64,000 bases of DNA, from positions 1 through 64,000 of the forward strand of contig NZ_JASCTH010000022.1 of the NCBI RefSeq assembly GCF_030009775.1, written 5' to 3'. The DNA is from Actinoplanes sandaracinus (GTDB taxonomy: Bacteria; Actinomycetota; Actinomycetes; Mycobacteriales; Micromonosporaceae). How positions within the stretch are numbered: position 1 is the stretch's first letter; every line of letters begins with the position of its first letter. The notes under the pieces were generated by a model, which did not search any database, was not told the DNA's origin, and worked only from the letters and a program-made list of their open reading frames with translations. A program made the translations under genes and the position numbers. Of the stretch, positions 53,717 through 63,718 are shown in pieces.

Positions 53717-53813
53717 GCGACAACTCTAGGGCGTGGCCGCGGAGCGGGCAGAAGTGCGGCGAGCCCCCGGGTAGGGCGTCGGCGAAGTGCGTGCTGCGCG
53801 CAAGATGGACGGC

Positions 53814-55001
53814 ATGCCCGATCCGCTGCAACCTGTGCTCGGTGGGGACGCGCCGTTCGACGCGACCGCCGACGAGATCGAAACCCGTGCCGAACTGGAC
53901 GTGCACCTGGCCAAGAACACCTTGGCCGGGCTCTGTGTCCTGGGCCTGCGCCTGGACCGTGACCCGCCGGACCTGACCGGCGTGGATGTGCGGGACACCA
54001 TGTTCGCCGGTTGTCATCTGGCCGGCCCGGAGGTGGAGGCCGACCTGATCCGGCGCGGGGCGCACGTGATTCCGCCGTTCGACGGGCGGCCCTACCCGAC
54101 CCATCCGGCGCTGCTCTACACCCCTGAGGACCTGTCCGCCGGGTTCGCCGGGCACGGCTTCGCCGGCATGTTCGACACGATGGTCTACCGCCATTTCGTG
54201 GCACACGGCGGCGCGGTACCGGACATCCGGGAGGCGCTCTCCCAGCGGTTGCACGACGCCGGGATCGACAACGCGCTCGGCAAGGCCCTCAACGAGTGGG
54301 CGCGTGCGCACGGGCCGGGCGGCGCGATCGGCATCATGGGCGGGCACGCCGAGCCGCGCGGGTCGGAGCCGTACCGGATGGCCGCCGAACTGGCCCGTCG
54401 CCTGGCCGACGCCGACCGCCTGATCGTGACCGGCGGCGGCCCCGGCGTGATGGAGGCGGCCAACCTGGGGGCGTACTTCGCGTCCCGCCCGGCGCCGGAC
54501 CTGAAGGCGGCGATCGACCGGCTCTCGGCCGCGCCGCACTTCGGCGACCACGATCCCTACACGGCGGCGGCGCTGGACGTGCGGGCGGCGTACCCGCTGC
54601 CGGACCTCGACGTGGCCGGGCGGCTCCGGCACGGCGGCCTGGCCCTGCCCACCTGGTTGTACGGCCACGAGCCGGCGAACCTGTTCGCCGGCCAGATCGG
54701 CAAGTACTTCTCCAACGCGGTCCGGGAGGACTCGATCCTGCGGCTGGCCCGCGGCGGCATCGTCTTCGCGCCGGGCTGGGCCGGCACGGTGCAGGAGATC
54801 TTCCAGGCGGCGACGAAGACGTTCTACGCCACCGACGGGCCCTCCGGGGCGTACGTCTTCCTCGGCGTCGAGCACTGGTCGGCACTGCCGGTGGCGGACC
54901 TGCTGGGGCCGCTGCTCGCCCGTTCGCCCCACGGCGACCAGTCCGATCTGATCGTGGTCACCGACTCTCTGGACGAAGCCGTGGCGGCACTGACGACATA
55001 G
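53814..55001 (+). CDS. LOG-family-like Rossmann nucleotide-binding protein
   Basis: A 395-residue protein; the start could also be 53805 or 53787. It contains the LOG/lysine-decarboxylase-like elements IGIMGGHAEPRGSEPYRMAA, RLIVTGGGPGVMEAANLGA and GGIVFAPGWAGTVQEIFQAA, the last replacing PGGxGTxxE. The family hydrolyses nucleoside 5'-monophosphates or ADP-ribose derivatives. It is longer than the usual 190-250 residues because of a 130-residue N-terminal extension and an insert after residue 220. Whether the altered PGWAGT loop is active is unclear. Confidence 0.75.
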   Translation: MPDPLQPVLGGDAPFDATADEIETRAELDVHLAKNTLAGLCVLGLRLDRDPPDLTGVDVRDTMFAGCHLAGPEVEADLIRRGAHVIPPFDGRPYPTHPALLYTPEDLSAGFAGHGFAGMFDTMVYRHFVAHGGAVPDIREALSQRLHDAGIDNALGKALNEWARAHGPGGAIGIMGGHAEPRGSEPYRMAAELARRLADADRLIVTGGGPGVMEAANLGAYFASRPAPDLKAAIDRLSAAPHFGDHDPYTAAALDVRAAYPLPDLDVAGRLRHGGLALPTWLYGHEPANLFAGQIGKYFSNAVREDSILRLARGGIVFAPGWAGTVQEIFQAATKTFYATDGPSGAYVFLGVEHWSALPVADLLGPLLARSPHGDQSDLIVVTDSLDEAVAALTT

Positions 55002-55027
55002 TGGCGGGGCTGTCGCACACTGCTGCC

Positions 55028-55354
55028 ATGGACCTGATGTTCTTCCTCGTCGCGGCGATCGTCGTCGTGGTCTTCGTGATGATTCTGGTGCTGGTCGTCA
55101 GCCACAACACCCGTCAGGCATACCGCCAGGGCCGGCACGGCGGTGGGCGTGGCAACGGCGGCGCCTGGGTGGCCAGCGGCTCGCACAACCACCACGGCAG
55201 TTCGTCGTCGGACGACCACTCATGGAGCGACAGCGGCTCATCGTCGAGTGACAGCGGTGGCGGCTGGGGCTGGGGTGGCGGCGACAGCGGCGGTTCGTCC
55301 TGGGGTGGTGGCGGCGACAGCGGCGGCGGTGGAGGGGGCGGCGGCGGGGACTGA
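55028..55354 (+). CDS. Small membrane protein with Gly/Ser-rich tail
   Basis: A 108-residue protein. One N-terminal transmembrane helix (MFFLVAAIVVVVFVMILVLV), a basic His/Arg segment and a low-complexity tail of Ser/Asp then Gly/Trp/Ser (GGWGWGGGDSGGSSWGGGG). Such tails occur in TPM_phosphatase-like or YgcG-like proteins, but no enzymatic domain is left. It starts 26 bases after the LOG-like gene and may be in its operon. Confidence 0.65.
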   Translation: MDLMFFLVAAIVVVVFVMILVLVVSHNTRQAYRQGRHGGGRGNGGAWVASGSHNHHGSSSSDDHSWSDSGSSSSDSGGGWGWGGGDSGGSSWGGGGDSGGGGGGGGGD

Positions 55355-55362
55355 CGCTCCGG

Positions 55363-55878
55363 TCAGGCGACGTGCACCCGGCGCCAGTGCGCCACGGGCA
55401 GGTCGCTCTCCGGCACGTCGGTGATGCCGTTCTCGTCCATCGCGTTGTAGATCGCGAGGCGCGCGCCCTCGAAGAGCAGTTCGACGGCGTGCAGCACCCG
55501 GGGCCGCCAGTCGGCCGAGGTGGTCCGCTCGATGATGTTGACCGCCCGGAGCGGCCGGCCCCGGGCCCGGCGCAGCGCGGCGTGCGGGTCGGAGCGCCAG
55601 TCGAAATGCTCGTACCAGTCCAGTGGAACCGACATGTCGATCTGGTCCCAGGTGATCGCACACTCATCGAATTTACGGTGAGTGATCTCCAGCCGACTCA
55701 GTCCGAAGTCGAGGATCACCGGACCGTCAGCGAACCAACCACGCTGAGCGACATCCCACAGCAGATGGCTTGATCGCAGTCTTCTCCCGATGAGCCGCAC
55801 GAACATGTGTCGATGGGTGGCGGCGAGGGCTTCGGCATCGTGATGCCATTCGGGTTTCCAGCCCTCGATTCCGAGCAC
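55363..55878 (-). CDS. Hypothetical protein downstream of fba (start uncertain)
   Basis: About 171 residues from GTG 55878, which has GGGCGG upstream. ATG 55806 is an alternative; TTG 55944 is excluded because it lies at the edge of the fba terminator. The core is VILDFGLSRLEITHRKFDEC and IDMSVPLDWYEHFDWRSDPH, then VLHAVELLFEGARLAIYNAM. No signal peptide, membrane segment or known family is seen. Confidence 0.6.
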   Translation of the reverse strand: MLGIEGWKPEWHHDAEALAATHRHMFVRLIGRRLRSSHLLWDVAQRGWFADGPVILDFGLSRLEITHRKFDECAITWDQIDMSVPLDWYEHFDWRSDPHAALRRARGRPLRAVNIIERTTSADWRPRVLHAVELLFEGARLAIYNAMDENGITDVPESDLPVAHWRRVHVA

Positions 55879-55945
55879 GCCCACCGCCCTGCCGATCTTG
55901 ATCGGTCGATGGTACCCATGTCTCTGTGTGACCCTGCAAGACAAA

Positions 55946-55977
55946 ACGGCCGGTCCCCACCGACGGGGACCGGCCGT
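55946..55977 (-). terminator. Rho-independent terminator of fba
   Basis: A perfect 13-base stem ACGGCCGGTCCCC / GGGGACCGGCCGT with a six-base loop, followed on the minus strand by a UUUU run. It lies 26 bases after the fba stop. Confidence 0.85.
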
Positions 55978-56003
55978 GGCCGTTCTAGTACTTCCTTCGC
56001 GTG

Positions 56004-57029
<1,026 letters not shown>

Positions 57030-57256
57030 CGGGTGCGCTCCTAGCTCTTTGACACACGGCAGCAGAGGGCAGGACCGCGCTGTCCTCCAGCAGGCAGTAT
57101 TCCGCAGTTGCGGTGCGTAACGGAAACTGCCCCGAAATCTGCACCCCATGCCGGCCTCCGATCGGCACAAATCCGGCGCATGCTGTTTGTGCGGCATCGC
57201 GACCGGGAAGTCGCACCATGGAACGAAGGACAGCGGGGAGACGAAGGGAGCCGAGG

Positions 57257-57412
57257 ATGACACGCCCGATGGACGAGATCGACCTGGAGACGCCCGAGGC
57301 CGACGCCGCGGAGCAGGCGACGACGGCGGTTCCCGGGCAGGACGACGCCGGCGAGAACGACGACACCCCGGAACAGGACCGGATCGTCGAGTACGACGAC
57401 GACTACCGCTGA
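57257..57412 (+). CDS. Small acidic hypothetical protein upstream of hen1
   Basis: A 51-residue, strongly acidic peptide (MTRPMDEIDLETPEADAAEQ...EYDDDYR). ATG 57257 is preceded by GGGAG. The frame is open further upstream but without a ribosome binding site. It ends 50 bases before the hen1 GTG on the same strand, so it may be the first cistron of the RNA repair operon. No family recognised. Confidence 0.5.
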   Translation: MTRPMDEIDLETPEADAAEQATTAVPGQDDAGENDDTPEQDRIVEYDDDYR

Positions 57413-57462
57413 ATAGGCGAAATAGGATCGCCCGCCCCGGCGGCCCCTGACACGATCGACGG

Positions 57463-58827
57463 GTGCTGCTCACTCTGACGACCACCCACCGGCCCGCCAC
57501 CGATCTGGGCTACCTGTTGGTCAAGCACCCCGGCAAGGTGCATTCCTTCGACGTCCCCACCGGCACGGCGTACGTCCTCTACCCCGAGGCGGAGGAGGAC
57601 CGCTGCACCGCGGCCCTGCTGCTGGACGTGGACCCGCAGCGGCTCCGGGCACAGAAGGACGCCTTCGAGCTGAGCCAGTACGTCAACGACCGCCCGTACG
57701 CCGCCTCCAGCCTGCTGTCCAGCGCGCTGGCGAAGGTCTTCCGCAGCGCTCTGCGCGGCGCTTCGAAGGACCGCCCCGAACTGGCCGAGGTCGCGCTCCC
57801 GCTGGAGGTGCGGGTGCCGGTTCTGCGCGGCACCGTCGACCTGGTGACCCGCCTCTTCGCGCCGCTCGGCTGGGCGGTGACCGCGACGCCGATCATGTTC
57901 GAGCCGGAGATCGGCGGTGACAGCCGCTATGTCGATCTGCTGCTCACCGGAGAGCTCCGGGTCGCCGACGCGCTCAATCACCTGTACGTGCTGCTCCCGG
58001 TCCTGGACGACGGGAAGCACTACTGGGTCGCCCCGGACGAGATCGAGAAACTGCTGCGCTCCGGTGAGGGCTGGCTCGCCGGCCACCCGGAGAAGGTGCT
58101 GATCGCCCGCCGGTACCTGGCCCACCGCCGGGCCCTGGCCACCACCGCGCTGGAGCTGCTGGAGTCCGACCAGCCGGTCACCGAGGAGGAGGCCGAGCTG
58201 CCGGTGGCCCGTCGCGCTCCGCTGGCCGAGCAGCGCCGGGACGCGGTCCTGGCGGCTCTGGCGGAGGTGCGGGCGTCCCGGGTGCTCGACCTCGGCTGCG
58301 GCGGCGGCGCCCTGCTCGCCGCGCTGCTCAAGAACCGCGACTTCACCGAGATCGTCGGCGCCGACGTGGCCACCCGCACGCTGGAGCAGGCCGCCCGCAG
58401 GCTGCGGCTGGACCGGCTGCCAGAGCGGCAGAAGGATCGGGTCCGGCTGATCCAGACCGCGCTCACCTACCGTGACGACCGGCTGCGCGGGTTCGACGCG
58501 GCGGTGCTGATGGAGGTCATCGAACACGTCGACCTGCCCCGCCTGCCCGCGCTGGAGACGGCCGTGTTCGGCCACGCGAAGCCCGGGGCCGTCATCGTGA
58601 CCACGCCGAACGTCGAATACAACGTGCACTACGAGGGCCTCACCGGGATGCGTCACTCGGACCATCGCTTCGAGTGGACCCGTGCTGAGTTCGCCGCCTG
58701 GGCCGATCGGGTCGCGGCCGAGTACGGCTACACGGTCACCATCCGCGGCGTCGGCGAATCGCACCCGGAGACCGGCGCCCCCACCCAGCTCGCCCTCTTC
58801 ACGATCAAGACCGAGGTGACCGCATGA
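57463..58827 (+). CDS. hen1: 3'-terminal RNA ribose 2'-O-methyltransferase Hen1
   Basis: A 454-residue bacterial Hen1. Residues 1-240 form the Hen1-specific N-terminal domain (LTTTHRPATDLGYLLVKHPG, SQYVNDRPYAASSLLSSALA). Residues 250-450 form the methyltransferase: motif I VLDLGCGGGALLAALL and the Mg/Mn-binding EVIEHVDLPRLPALE...H (ExxEH plus distant His). It methylates the 2'-OH at the broken RNA 3' end before ligation, which protects against repeat cleavage. The stop overlaps the pnkp start (ATGA). The GTG start lacks a strong ribosome binding site. Confidence 0.95.
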   Translation: MLLTLTTTHRPATDLGYLLVKHPGKVHSFDVPTGTAYVLYPEAEEDRCTAALLLDVDPQRLRAQKDAFELSQYVNDRPYAASSLLSSALAKVFRSALRGASKDRPELAEVALPLEVRVPVLRGTVDLVTRLFAPLGWAVTATPIMFEPEIGGDSRYVDLLLTGELRVADALNHLYVLLPVLDDGKHYWVAPDEIEKLLRSGEGWLAGHPEKVLIARRYLAHRRALATTALELLESDQPVTEEEAELPVARRAPLAEQRRDAVLAALAEVRASRVLDLGCGGGALLAALLKNRDFTEIVGADVATRTLEQAARRLRLDRLPERQKDRVRLIQTALTYRDDRLRGFDAAVLMEVIEHVDLPRLPALETAVFGHAKPGAVIVTTPNVEYNVHYEGLTGMRHSDHRFEWTRAEFAAWADRVAAEYGYTVTIRGVGESHPETGAPTQLALFTIKTEVTA

Positions 58828-61322
58828 TCATCGACGTTCCCGAGCTGTCGCTCGTGGCCCTGGTCGGCATCTCCGGTTCCGGCAAGTCGACCTTCGCCCG
58901 GAAGCACTGGAAGCCGACCCAGGTGCTCTCCTCGGACTTCTTCCGCGGCCTCGTCGCCGACGACGAGAACGACCAGTCGGCCTCCGGTGACGCCTTCGAG
59001 GTGCTGCACTACGTGGCCGGCAAGCGGCTCGCGGCCGGCCGGCTCACCGTCGTCGACGCCACCAACCTGCAGTCACACGCCCGGGCCGGCCTGGTCAAGG
59101 TGGCCCGCGAGCACGACGTGCTGCCGGTCGCGATCGTGCTGGACGTGCCCGAGTCGCTGGCCTGGGAGCGCACGCAGGACCGCGAGGACCGCACATTCGG
59201 TCGCCAGGTCCTCACCCGGATGCACCGTGACCTGCGGCGCTCCCTGGGCCAGCTGGCCAAGGAGGGCTTCCGCAAGATCCATGTGCTGCGCGGGGTGGAC
59301 GAGATCGCGGCGGCCGAGATCCGCTACGAGAAGCTGTTCAACGACCTCAAGACCGAGCACGGGCCGTTCGACATCATCGGTGACGTGCACGGGTGCCGGG
59401 CCGAGCTGGAGTCCCTGCTCACCAAGCTGGAGTGGGAGCTGATCCGCGACGAGCACGGCCGCCCGGTGGACGCCGTCCACTCCGAGGAGGGCCGCAAGGC
59501 GGTCTTCGTCGGTGACCTGGTCGACCGCGGACCGGACTCGCCGGGCGTGCTGCGCCTGGTCATGGGCATGGTGGCGGCCGGGCACGCGATCTGCGTGCCG
59601 GGCAACCACGAGCAGAAGCTGGCCCGCAAGCTGAACGGGCGCAACGTGCAGCTCACCCACGGCCTGCCGGAGACTCTGGAACAGCTCGACGCCGAAGACC
59701 CCTCCTTCGTCGCCGAGGTGCGGACCTTCATCGACGGCCTGGTCAGCCACTACGTGCTCGACGACGGCAAGCTGGTGGTGGCGCACGCCGGCCTCAAGGA
59801 GGCCTACCACGGGCGGGCCTCCGGCCGGGTGCGCAGCTTCGCGCTCTACGGCGAGACCACCGGCGAGACCGACGAGTACGGCCTGCCGGTGCGCTACCCG
59901 TGGGCCCGGGAGTACCGCGGTTCGGCCGCTGTCGTCTACGGCCACGTGCCCACTCCGGTACCGGAGTGGATCAACAACACCATCTGCCTGGACACCGGCT
60001 GCGTCTTCGGCGGAGCGCTCACCGCGCTGCGCTGGCCGTCACGCGAGCTGGTCGCGGTCCCGGCGGCGAAGGAGTACTACGCGCCGGTGCGGCCGCTGAT
60101 CCCAGTCTCCACCCGGCCGGATCAGGGCTTGGACATCGCCGACGTCACCGGGCGGAAGCACATCGATTACGGGTACGGGCGAACGACCGTCCCCGCCGAG
60201 AACGCGGCCGCCGCCCTGGAGGTGATGGGCCGGTTCGCCGTCGACCCGGAATCCCTGGTCTGGCTCCCGCCCACGATGGCGCCGTGCACCAGCTCCGCCG
60301 TGGACGGCTACCTGGAACACCCGTCGTCCGCCTTCGCCGATCTGCGGACGGCCGGGGTGGACCGGGTGGTGTGCGAGGAGAAGCACATGGGGTCCCGTGC
60401 CGTGGTGCGGGTGTCCGCCTCGGGCTCCGGGGACGCGATCTGGACCCGGACCGGCCGGCCGTTCTTCGGCCCCGAGCTCGACGAGCCGCTGCTCGCCCGG
60501 GTCCGTGCCGCGGTCACCCCGCTCTTCGCCGAGCTGGAGACCGGCTGGCTGCTCATCGACGCCGAGTTGCTGCCCTGGTCGGCCAAGGCCGGCAGCCTGA
60601 TCCGGGACCACTTCGCCGTCGTGGGCGCGGCCGGCCGGGCGGCTCTGCCCGCGGCTCTCTCGGTGCTGGAGAAGGCGGCCGAGCGCGGGCTCGACGTCGG
60701 TGCGCTGCGCGACCGTCTCGACCTGCGGGCGACCGAGATCGACGCCTACTCGGCGGCGTACCGGGCCTACGTGAAGCCGACGGACGGCCTGACCGGGGTC
60801 ACGCTGGCCCCGTTCGCGTTCCTGGCCGGCGCCGGCGTTTCGTACGCAAAAAAGAATCATGACTGGCATCTGGCGCTGGCCGACCGGCTGGTCGCGGCAG
60901 ACCCGGAGCTCTTCACGCCGACCCGGCGGATGATCGTGGACCTGGCCGACCCGGCAGCGGAGGCCGCGGCCACCGAGTGGTGGCTGACCATGACCGCGGC
61001 CGGCGGCGAGGGCATGGTGGTCAAGCCGTGGGCCGGGCTCGCCGCGACGGACGTGAAGGGCCGTCTCGTGCAGCCCGGCGTGAAATGCCGGGGCCGGGAG
61101 TACCTGCGGATCATCTACGGACCGGAGTACACGCGCCCGGAGCAGCTGGACCGGCTGCGCCAGCGCAATCTGGGCCGCAAGCGGTCGCTGGCGCTGCGGG
61201 AGCACGGGCTCGGCCTGGCGGCGCTGGACCGGCTGGCAGAGAACGCTCCGGCCTGGCGGGTGCACGAATTGGTCTTCGCGATCCTGGCGGCGGAGTCGGA
61301 ACCGGTCGACCCCCGACTGTGA
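58824..61322 (+). CDS. pnkp: Polynucleotide kinase-phosphatase-ligase Pnkp
   Basis: An 832-residue three-domain RNA end-healing enzyme. Kinase (1-170): P-loop GISGSGKST and VVDATNLQ. Phosphatase (180-430): metallophosphoesterase motifs DIIGDVHGC (near 186), GDLVDRGPDSPG and GNHEQKLARK. C-terminal nucleotidyltransferase (about 480-832): motif I CEEKHMGSRAVV with adenylated Lys520, and VKPWAGL further on. With Hen1 it repairs tRNAs cut by ribotoxins. Co-translated with hen1. Confidence 0.96.
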   Translation: MIIDVPELSLVALVGISGSGKSTFARKHWKPTQVLSSDFFRGLVADDENDQSASGDAFEVLHYVAGKRLAAGRLTVVDATNLQSHARAGLVKVAREHDVLPVAIVLDVPESLAWERTQDREDRTFGRQVLTRMHRDLRRSLGQLAKEGFRKIHVLRGVDEIAAAEIRYEKLFNDLKTEHGPFDIIGDVHGCRAELESLLTKLEWELIRDEHGRPVDAVHSEEGRKAVFVGDLVDRGPDSPGVLRLVMGMVAAGHAICVPGNHEQKLARKLNGRNVQLTHGLPETLEQLDAEDPSFVAEVRTFIDGLVSHYVLDDGKLVVAHAGLKEAYHGRASGRVRSFALYGETTGETDEYGLPVRYPWAREYRGSAAVVYGHVPTPVPEWINNTICLDTGCVFGGALTALRWPSRELVAVPAAKEYYAPVRPLIPVSTRPDQGLDIADVTGRKHIDYGYGRTTVPAENAAAALEVMGRFAVDPESLVWLPPTMAPCTSSAVDGYLEHPSSAFADLRTAGVDRVVCEEKHMGSRAVVRVSASGSGDAIWTRTGRPFFGPELDEPLLARVRAAVTPLFAELETGWLLIDAELLPWSAKAGSLIRDHFAVVGAAGRAALPAALSVLEKAAERGLDVGALRDRLDLRATEIDAYSAAYRAYVKPTDGLTGVTLAPFAFLAGAGVSYAKKNHDWHLALADRLVAADPELFTPTRRMIVDLADPAAEAAATEWWLTMTAAGGEGMVVKPWAGLAATDVKGRLVQPGVKCRGREYLRIIYGPEYTRPEQLDRLRQRNLGRKRSLALREHGLGLAALDRLAENAPAWRVHELVFAILAAESEPVDPRL

Positions 61323-61397
61323 CCAGCGGGTTACTGCTCGGAGTGCACAGGATGTGTACAGGTTGCGGCCCCCGATAGGCCGGTACCCTGGCTCCTC

Positions 61398-62366
61398 GTG
61401 GACATCCATGCGCTCACCGAGCAGCTAGCCCTGAACCCGTTGGACCCGAAGGACCTGTTGCAGAACTTCGGGTTGCCGGGCGTCTTGGCCATCCTCTTCG
61501 CGGAGACCGGCCTGCTGGCCGGCTTCTTCTTCCCTGGGGATTCCCTGCTGTTCCTGGCGGGCGTGGGAGCCTCCCCGGTCGCCGACTCGATCTTCGGCGA
61601 CGGCGCCCGCATGTCGATCGTCGGCCTGCTGATCGGTGCCCCGCTCTGCGCCATCATCGGCGCACAGCTGGGGCACTGGCTCGGCGCCCGGTACGGCCGC
61701 CGGATGTTCGACAAGCCCGACTCGAAGCTCTTCAAGAAGGAGTACGTCGAGAAGGCCGAGTACTACTTCGAGAAGTTCGGCCCCGCCAAGGCCGTGGTGC
61801 TGGCGCGGTTCATTCCGATCGTCCGGACCTTCCTCAACCCGGTCGCCGGCACCCTGGGCATGCCGGCCCGCCAGTTCTTCATCTGGAACGTGGTCGGCGC
61901 GATCCTCTGGACCGACGGCATCCTGCTCGTCGGCTACCTGCTGGCCCAGCAGATCTACGACGCCATCGGCGAGAAGATCGACCGCTACATCCTGCCGGTG
62001 GTCGTGCTCATCGTCCTGATCTCGGTACTGCCGATCTTCATCGAGATCCTGCGGGAGCGGAAGGCCAAGAAGAGCGGCCTGCACAAGGGCCCGGAGCCGG
62101 TGGAGGCCATCGGCATGGTCGCCGCGGCCAGTGTCGCCGGCATCGCCGACGCCGCCCGTGAGGAATACCACGAGCACTTCGACCACCCGCACCACAACCA
62201 GCACCACAACGAGCACCAGGAGCCGCAGCAGCCGGCCTACCCGCAGCAGGGCTACCAGCCGACGCCGCAGGGCTACCCGGCCCAGCAGCAGCCGCTGTAC
62301 CCGCCGCAGCAGCCCGGCCAGCAGCCCCCGCCGTACAACGACCAGCAGCAGTGGCCCCGCGGCTGA
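61398..62366 (+). CDS. DedA-family membrane protein with His/Gln/Pro-rich tail
   Basis: A 322-residue protein from GTG 61398. Residues 1-215 are a DedA/SNARE-associated domain: PGVLAILFAETGLLAGFFFP GDSLLF, ALCAIIGAQLGHWLGARYG, and the RFIPIVRTFLNPVAGTLGMP signature with the conserved Arg and Gly, then a FIWNVVGAILWTD helix. DedA proteins act in lipid flipping and proton-linked membrane homeostasis. The last 100 residues form a soluble tail: a His-rich stretch (HFDHPHHNQHHNEHQ) then Gln/Pro/Tyr repeats, longer than usual for the family. Confidence 0.9.
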   Translation: MDIHALTEQLALNPLDPKDLLQNFGLPGVLAILFAETGLLAGFFFPGDSLLFLAGVGASPVADSIFGDGARMSIVGLLIGAPLCAIIGAQLGHWLGARYGRRMFDKPDSKLFKKEYVEKAEYYFEKFGPAKAVVLARFIPIVRTFLNPVAGTLGMPARQFFIWNVVGAILWTDGILLVGYLLAQQIYDAIGEKIDRYILPVVVLIVLISVLPIFIEILRERKAKKSGLHKGPEPVEAIGMVAAASVAGIADAAREEYHEHFDHPHHNQHHNEHQEPQQPAYPQQGYQPTPQGYPAQQQPLYPPQQPGQQPPPYNDQQQWPRG

Positions 62367-62398
62367 CGTTGCCCCGACCACCCTGGGCTCCGTAAGAC

Positions 62399-62441
62399 AC
62401 GGAAAAGGCCGGTACCCGATCTCGGGGCCGGCCTTTTCCGT
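62399..62441. terminator. Bidirectional terminator between dedA and aldolase genes
   Basis: A perfect 14-base stem ACGGAAAAGGCCGG / CCGGCCTTTTCCGT surrounds a smaller CCGA/TCGG helix. The stem itself contains A/U runs giving U tracts in both directions. It sits between convergent genes. Confidence 0.85.
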
Positions 62442-62467
62442 GGTCTAGCGGGTCCTGCGTGGTCTTG

Positions 62468-63142
62468 TCACACCGTGACGGCAGCGGAGCCGGCGAGCCG
62501 GTCCAGGAACTCCTCCGGGCACTCCCGCAGGTTCTCCAGCCGCCCGGCCGTCAGGGCTCGATAGGTGAGCATGGCGGCCTCCTCCAGGTTGCGGGCCCGC
62601 TTGTGAGCCAGCTCGACGGAGTCGCCCACCACCACGCACCCGTGCTGGCTGAGCACCAGGCAGTCGGTGCCGTCGGCGGCCATCGCGGCGGTCAGGGCGG
62701 CCAGCTCGGTGCTGCCCGGCAGCCGGAACGGCACGGTCGAAACCCGCCGCAGGTAGTAAGCGTGATCGGTCGTCACGATCCGGATGTGCTCGCCCAGGGC
62801 GTCCAGCAGAAGCGCTGTCTGCGGATGGAGATGCACCACCGCGTTGACGTCCGGCCGGGCCCGGTAGAGAGCGAGGTGCAGAGCCAGCTCGCTGGTCGGC
62901 TCGATCCGCGGCGGCGGGAGGGTGCCGACGATGGCCGGGGCCCCGTCGGAGATCCGCACCGGCGCGAAATCCTTCCGGCTGAGCCGCTCCAGCCAGGTTC
63001 CACTCGCGGTGATCCAGATGGCGTCCTCGTCGGGAATGCGAGCGGACAGATTGCCGCCCGATCCACACACGAGGCCCGCCTGCACCACGTCGTAACCCAC
63101 GTGCGCGAGCTGGTCACGCAGGTCACCGGGGACGTAGTTCAC
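62468..63142 (-). CDS. Class II aldolase/adducin-family protein
   Basis: A 224-residue zinc-dependent aldolase-fold protein like L-fuculose-phosphate aldolase. Seen: GLVCGSGGNLSARIP, IWITASGTWLERL, AVVHLHPQTALLLDAL (two zinc His, HLH) and VLSQHGCVVVG (third His). The Glu used as base in this family is probably within EPTSELALHLALYRARPD. GTG 63142 has GAGGAGG upstream. The sugar substrate is unknown. Confidence 0.88.
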   Translation of the reverse strand: MNYVPGDLRDQLAHVGYDVVQAGLVCGSGGNLSARIPDEDAIWITASGTWLERLSRKDFAPVRISDGAPAIVGTLPPPRIEPTSELALHLALYRARPDVNAVVHLHPQTALLLDALGEHIRIVTTDHAYYLRRVSTVPFRLPGSTELAALTAAMAADGTDCLVLSQHGCVVVGDSVELAHKRARNLEEAAMLTYRALTAGRLENLRECPEEFLDRLAGSAAVTV

Positions 63143-63283
63143 CCGTTCCTCCTCAGGTCCGCCGGCCCGTCCGTGGGCCGGGGTCCTCGGCCTGGCGTCA
63201 CGCCCCCATAGTCAGTGACGCCAGGCATTACCCAGTGGGCCTCGATCAGCGAGCCGTCGCGGCGACCCGCTGATCCGCCGAAG

Positions 63284-63661
63284 TCAGCGGGCCTTCTTGG
63301 TGGCCCGCTTCCGCGGCGGAGTCAACAGGTCCGCAATGGTCGCGATAGCGGACGGCACGAGCCGGTAGTAGGCCCACACACCCCGCTTCTCCCGCTCCAG
63401 CAGACCCGCCTCCGTAAGGATCCGCAGGTGGTGACTCACGGTCGGCTGCGACAGGCCCAGAGGAGCCGTCAGGTCACAGACGCACGCCTCACCGTCCGTC
63501 GCAGACTGAATGAGGCTCAACAGCCGTAGCCGAGCCGGGTCGGCGAGCGCCTTGAGCACTCCCGCCAGGCGCTCAGCGTCAGCGCGTTCAATAGGCTCAC
63601 CGGCAAGCGGCGAGATCTGAGGCATGGTCATTTCCGCCAACGCAGTTCCCACGATCTCCAT
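63284..63661 (-). CDS. ArsR/SmtB metal-responsive repressor
   Basis: A 125-residue repressor. The winged helix reads LKALADPARLRLLSLIQSAT, then GEACVCDLTAPLGLSQPTVS HHLR and a wing KRGVWAYYRLV. The CVC motif in the DNA-recognition region is the metal or metalloid site of ArsR/CadC-type sensors. ATG 63661 is taken as the start, although ATG 63631 and 63625 are possible. A palindrome upstream (63682-63703) is a likely self-operator. Confidence 0.9.
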   Translation of the reverse strand: MEIVGTALAEMTMPQISPLAGEPIERADAERLAGVLKALADPARLRLLSLIQSATDGEACVCDLTAPLGLSQPTVSHHLRILTEAGLLEREKRGVWAYYRLVPSAIATIADLLTPPRKRATKKAR

Positions 63662-63681
63662 CCTTCCACCAACTGCATCGA

Positions 63682-63703
63682 TTCTCCTGCATGTCAGCAG
63701 GAA
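63682..63703. promoter_or_regulatory. Candidate ArsR operator (palindrome)
   Basis: TTCTCCTGC-ATGTCA-GCAGGAA is an inverted repeat 21 bases upstream of the arsR start, with five-base perfect inner arms (CCTGC/GCAGG) and TTC/GAA ends. Position and symmetry suit autorepression. Confidence 0.5.
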
Positions 63704-63718
63704 CGAACCGGCTGATTT

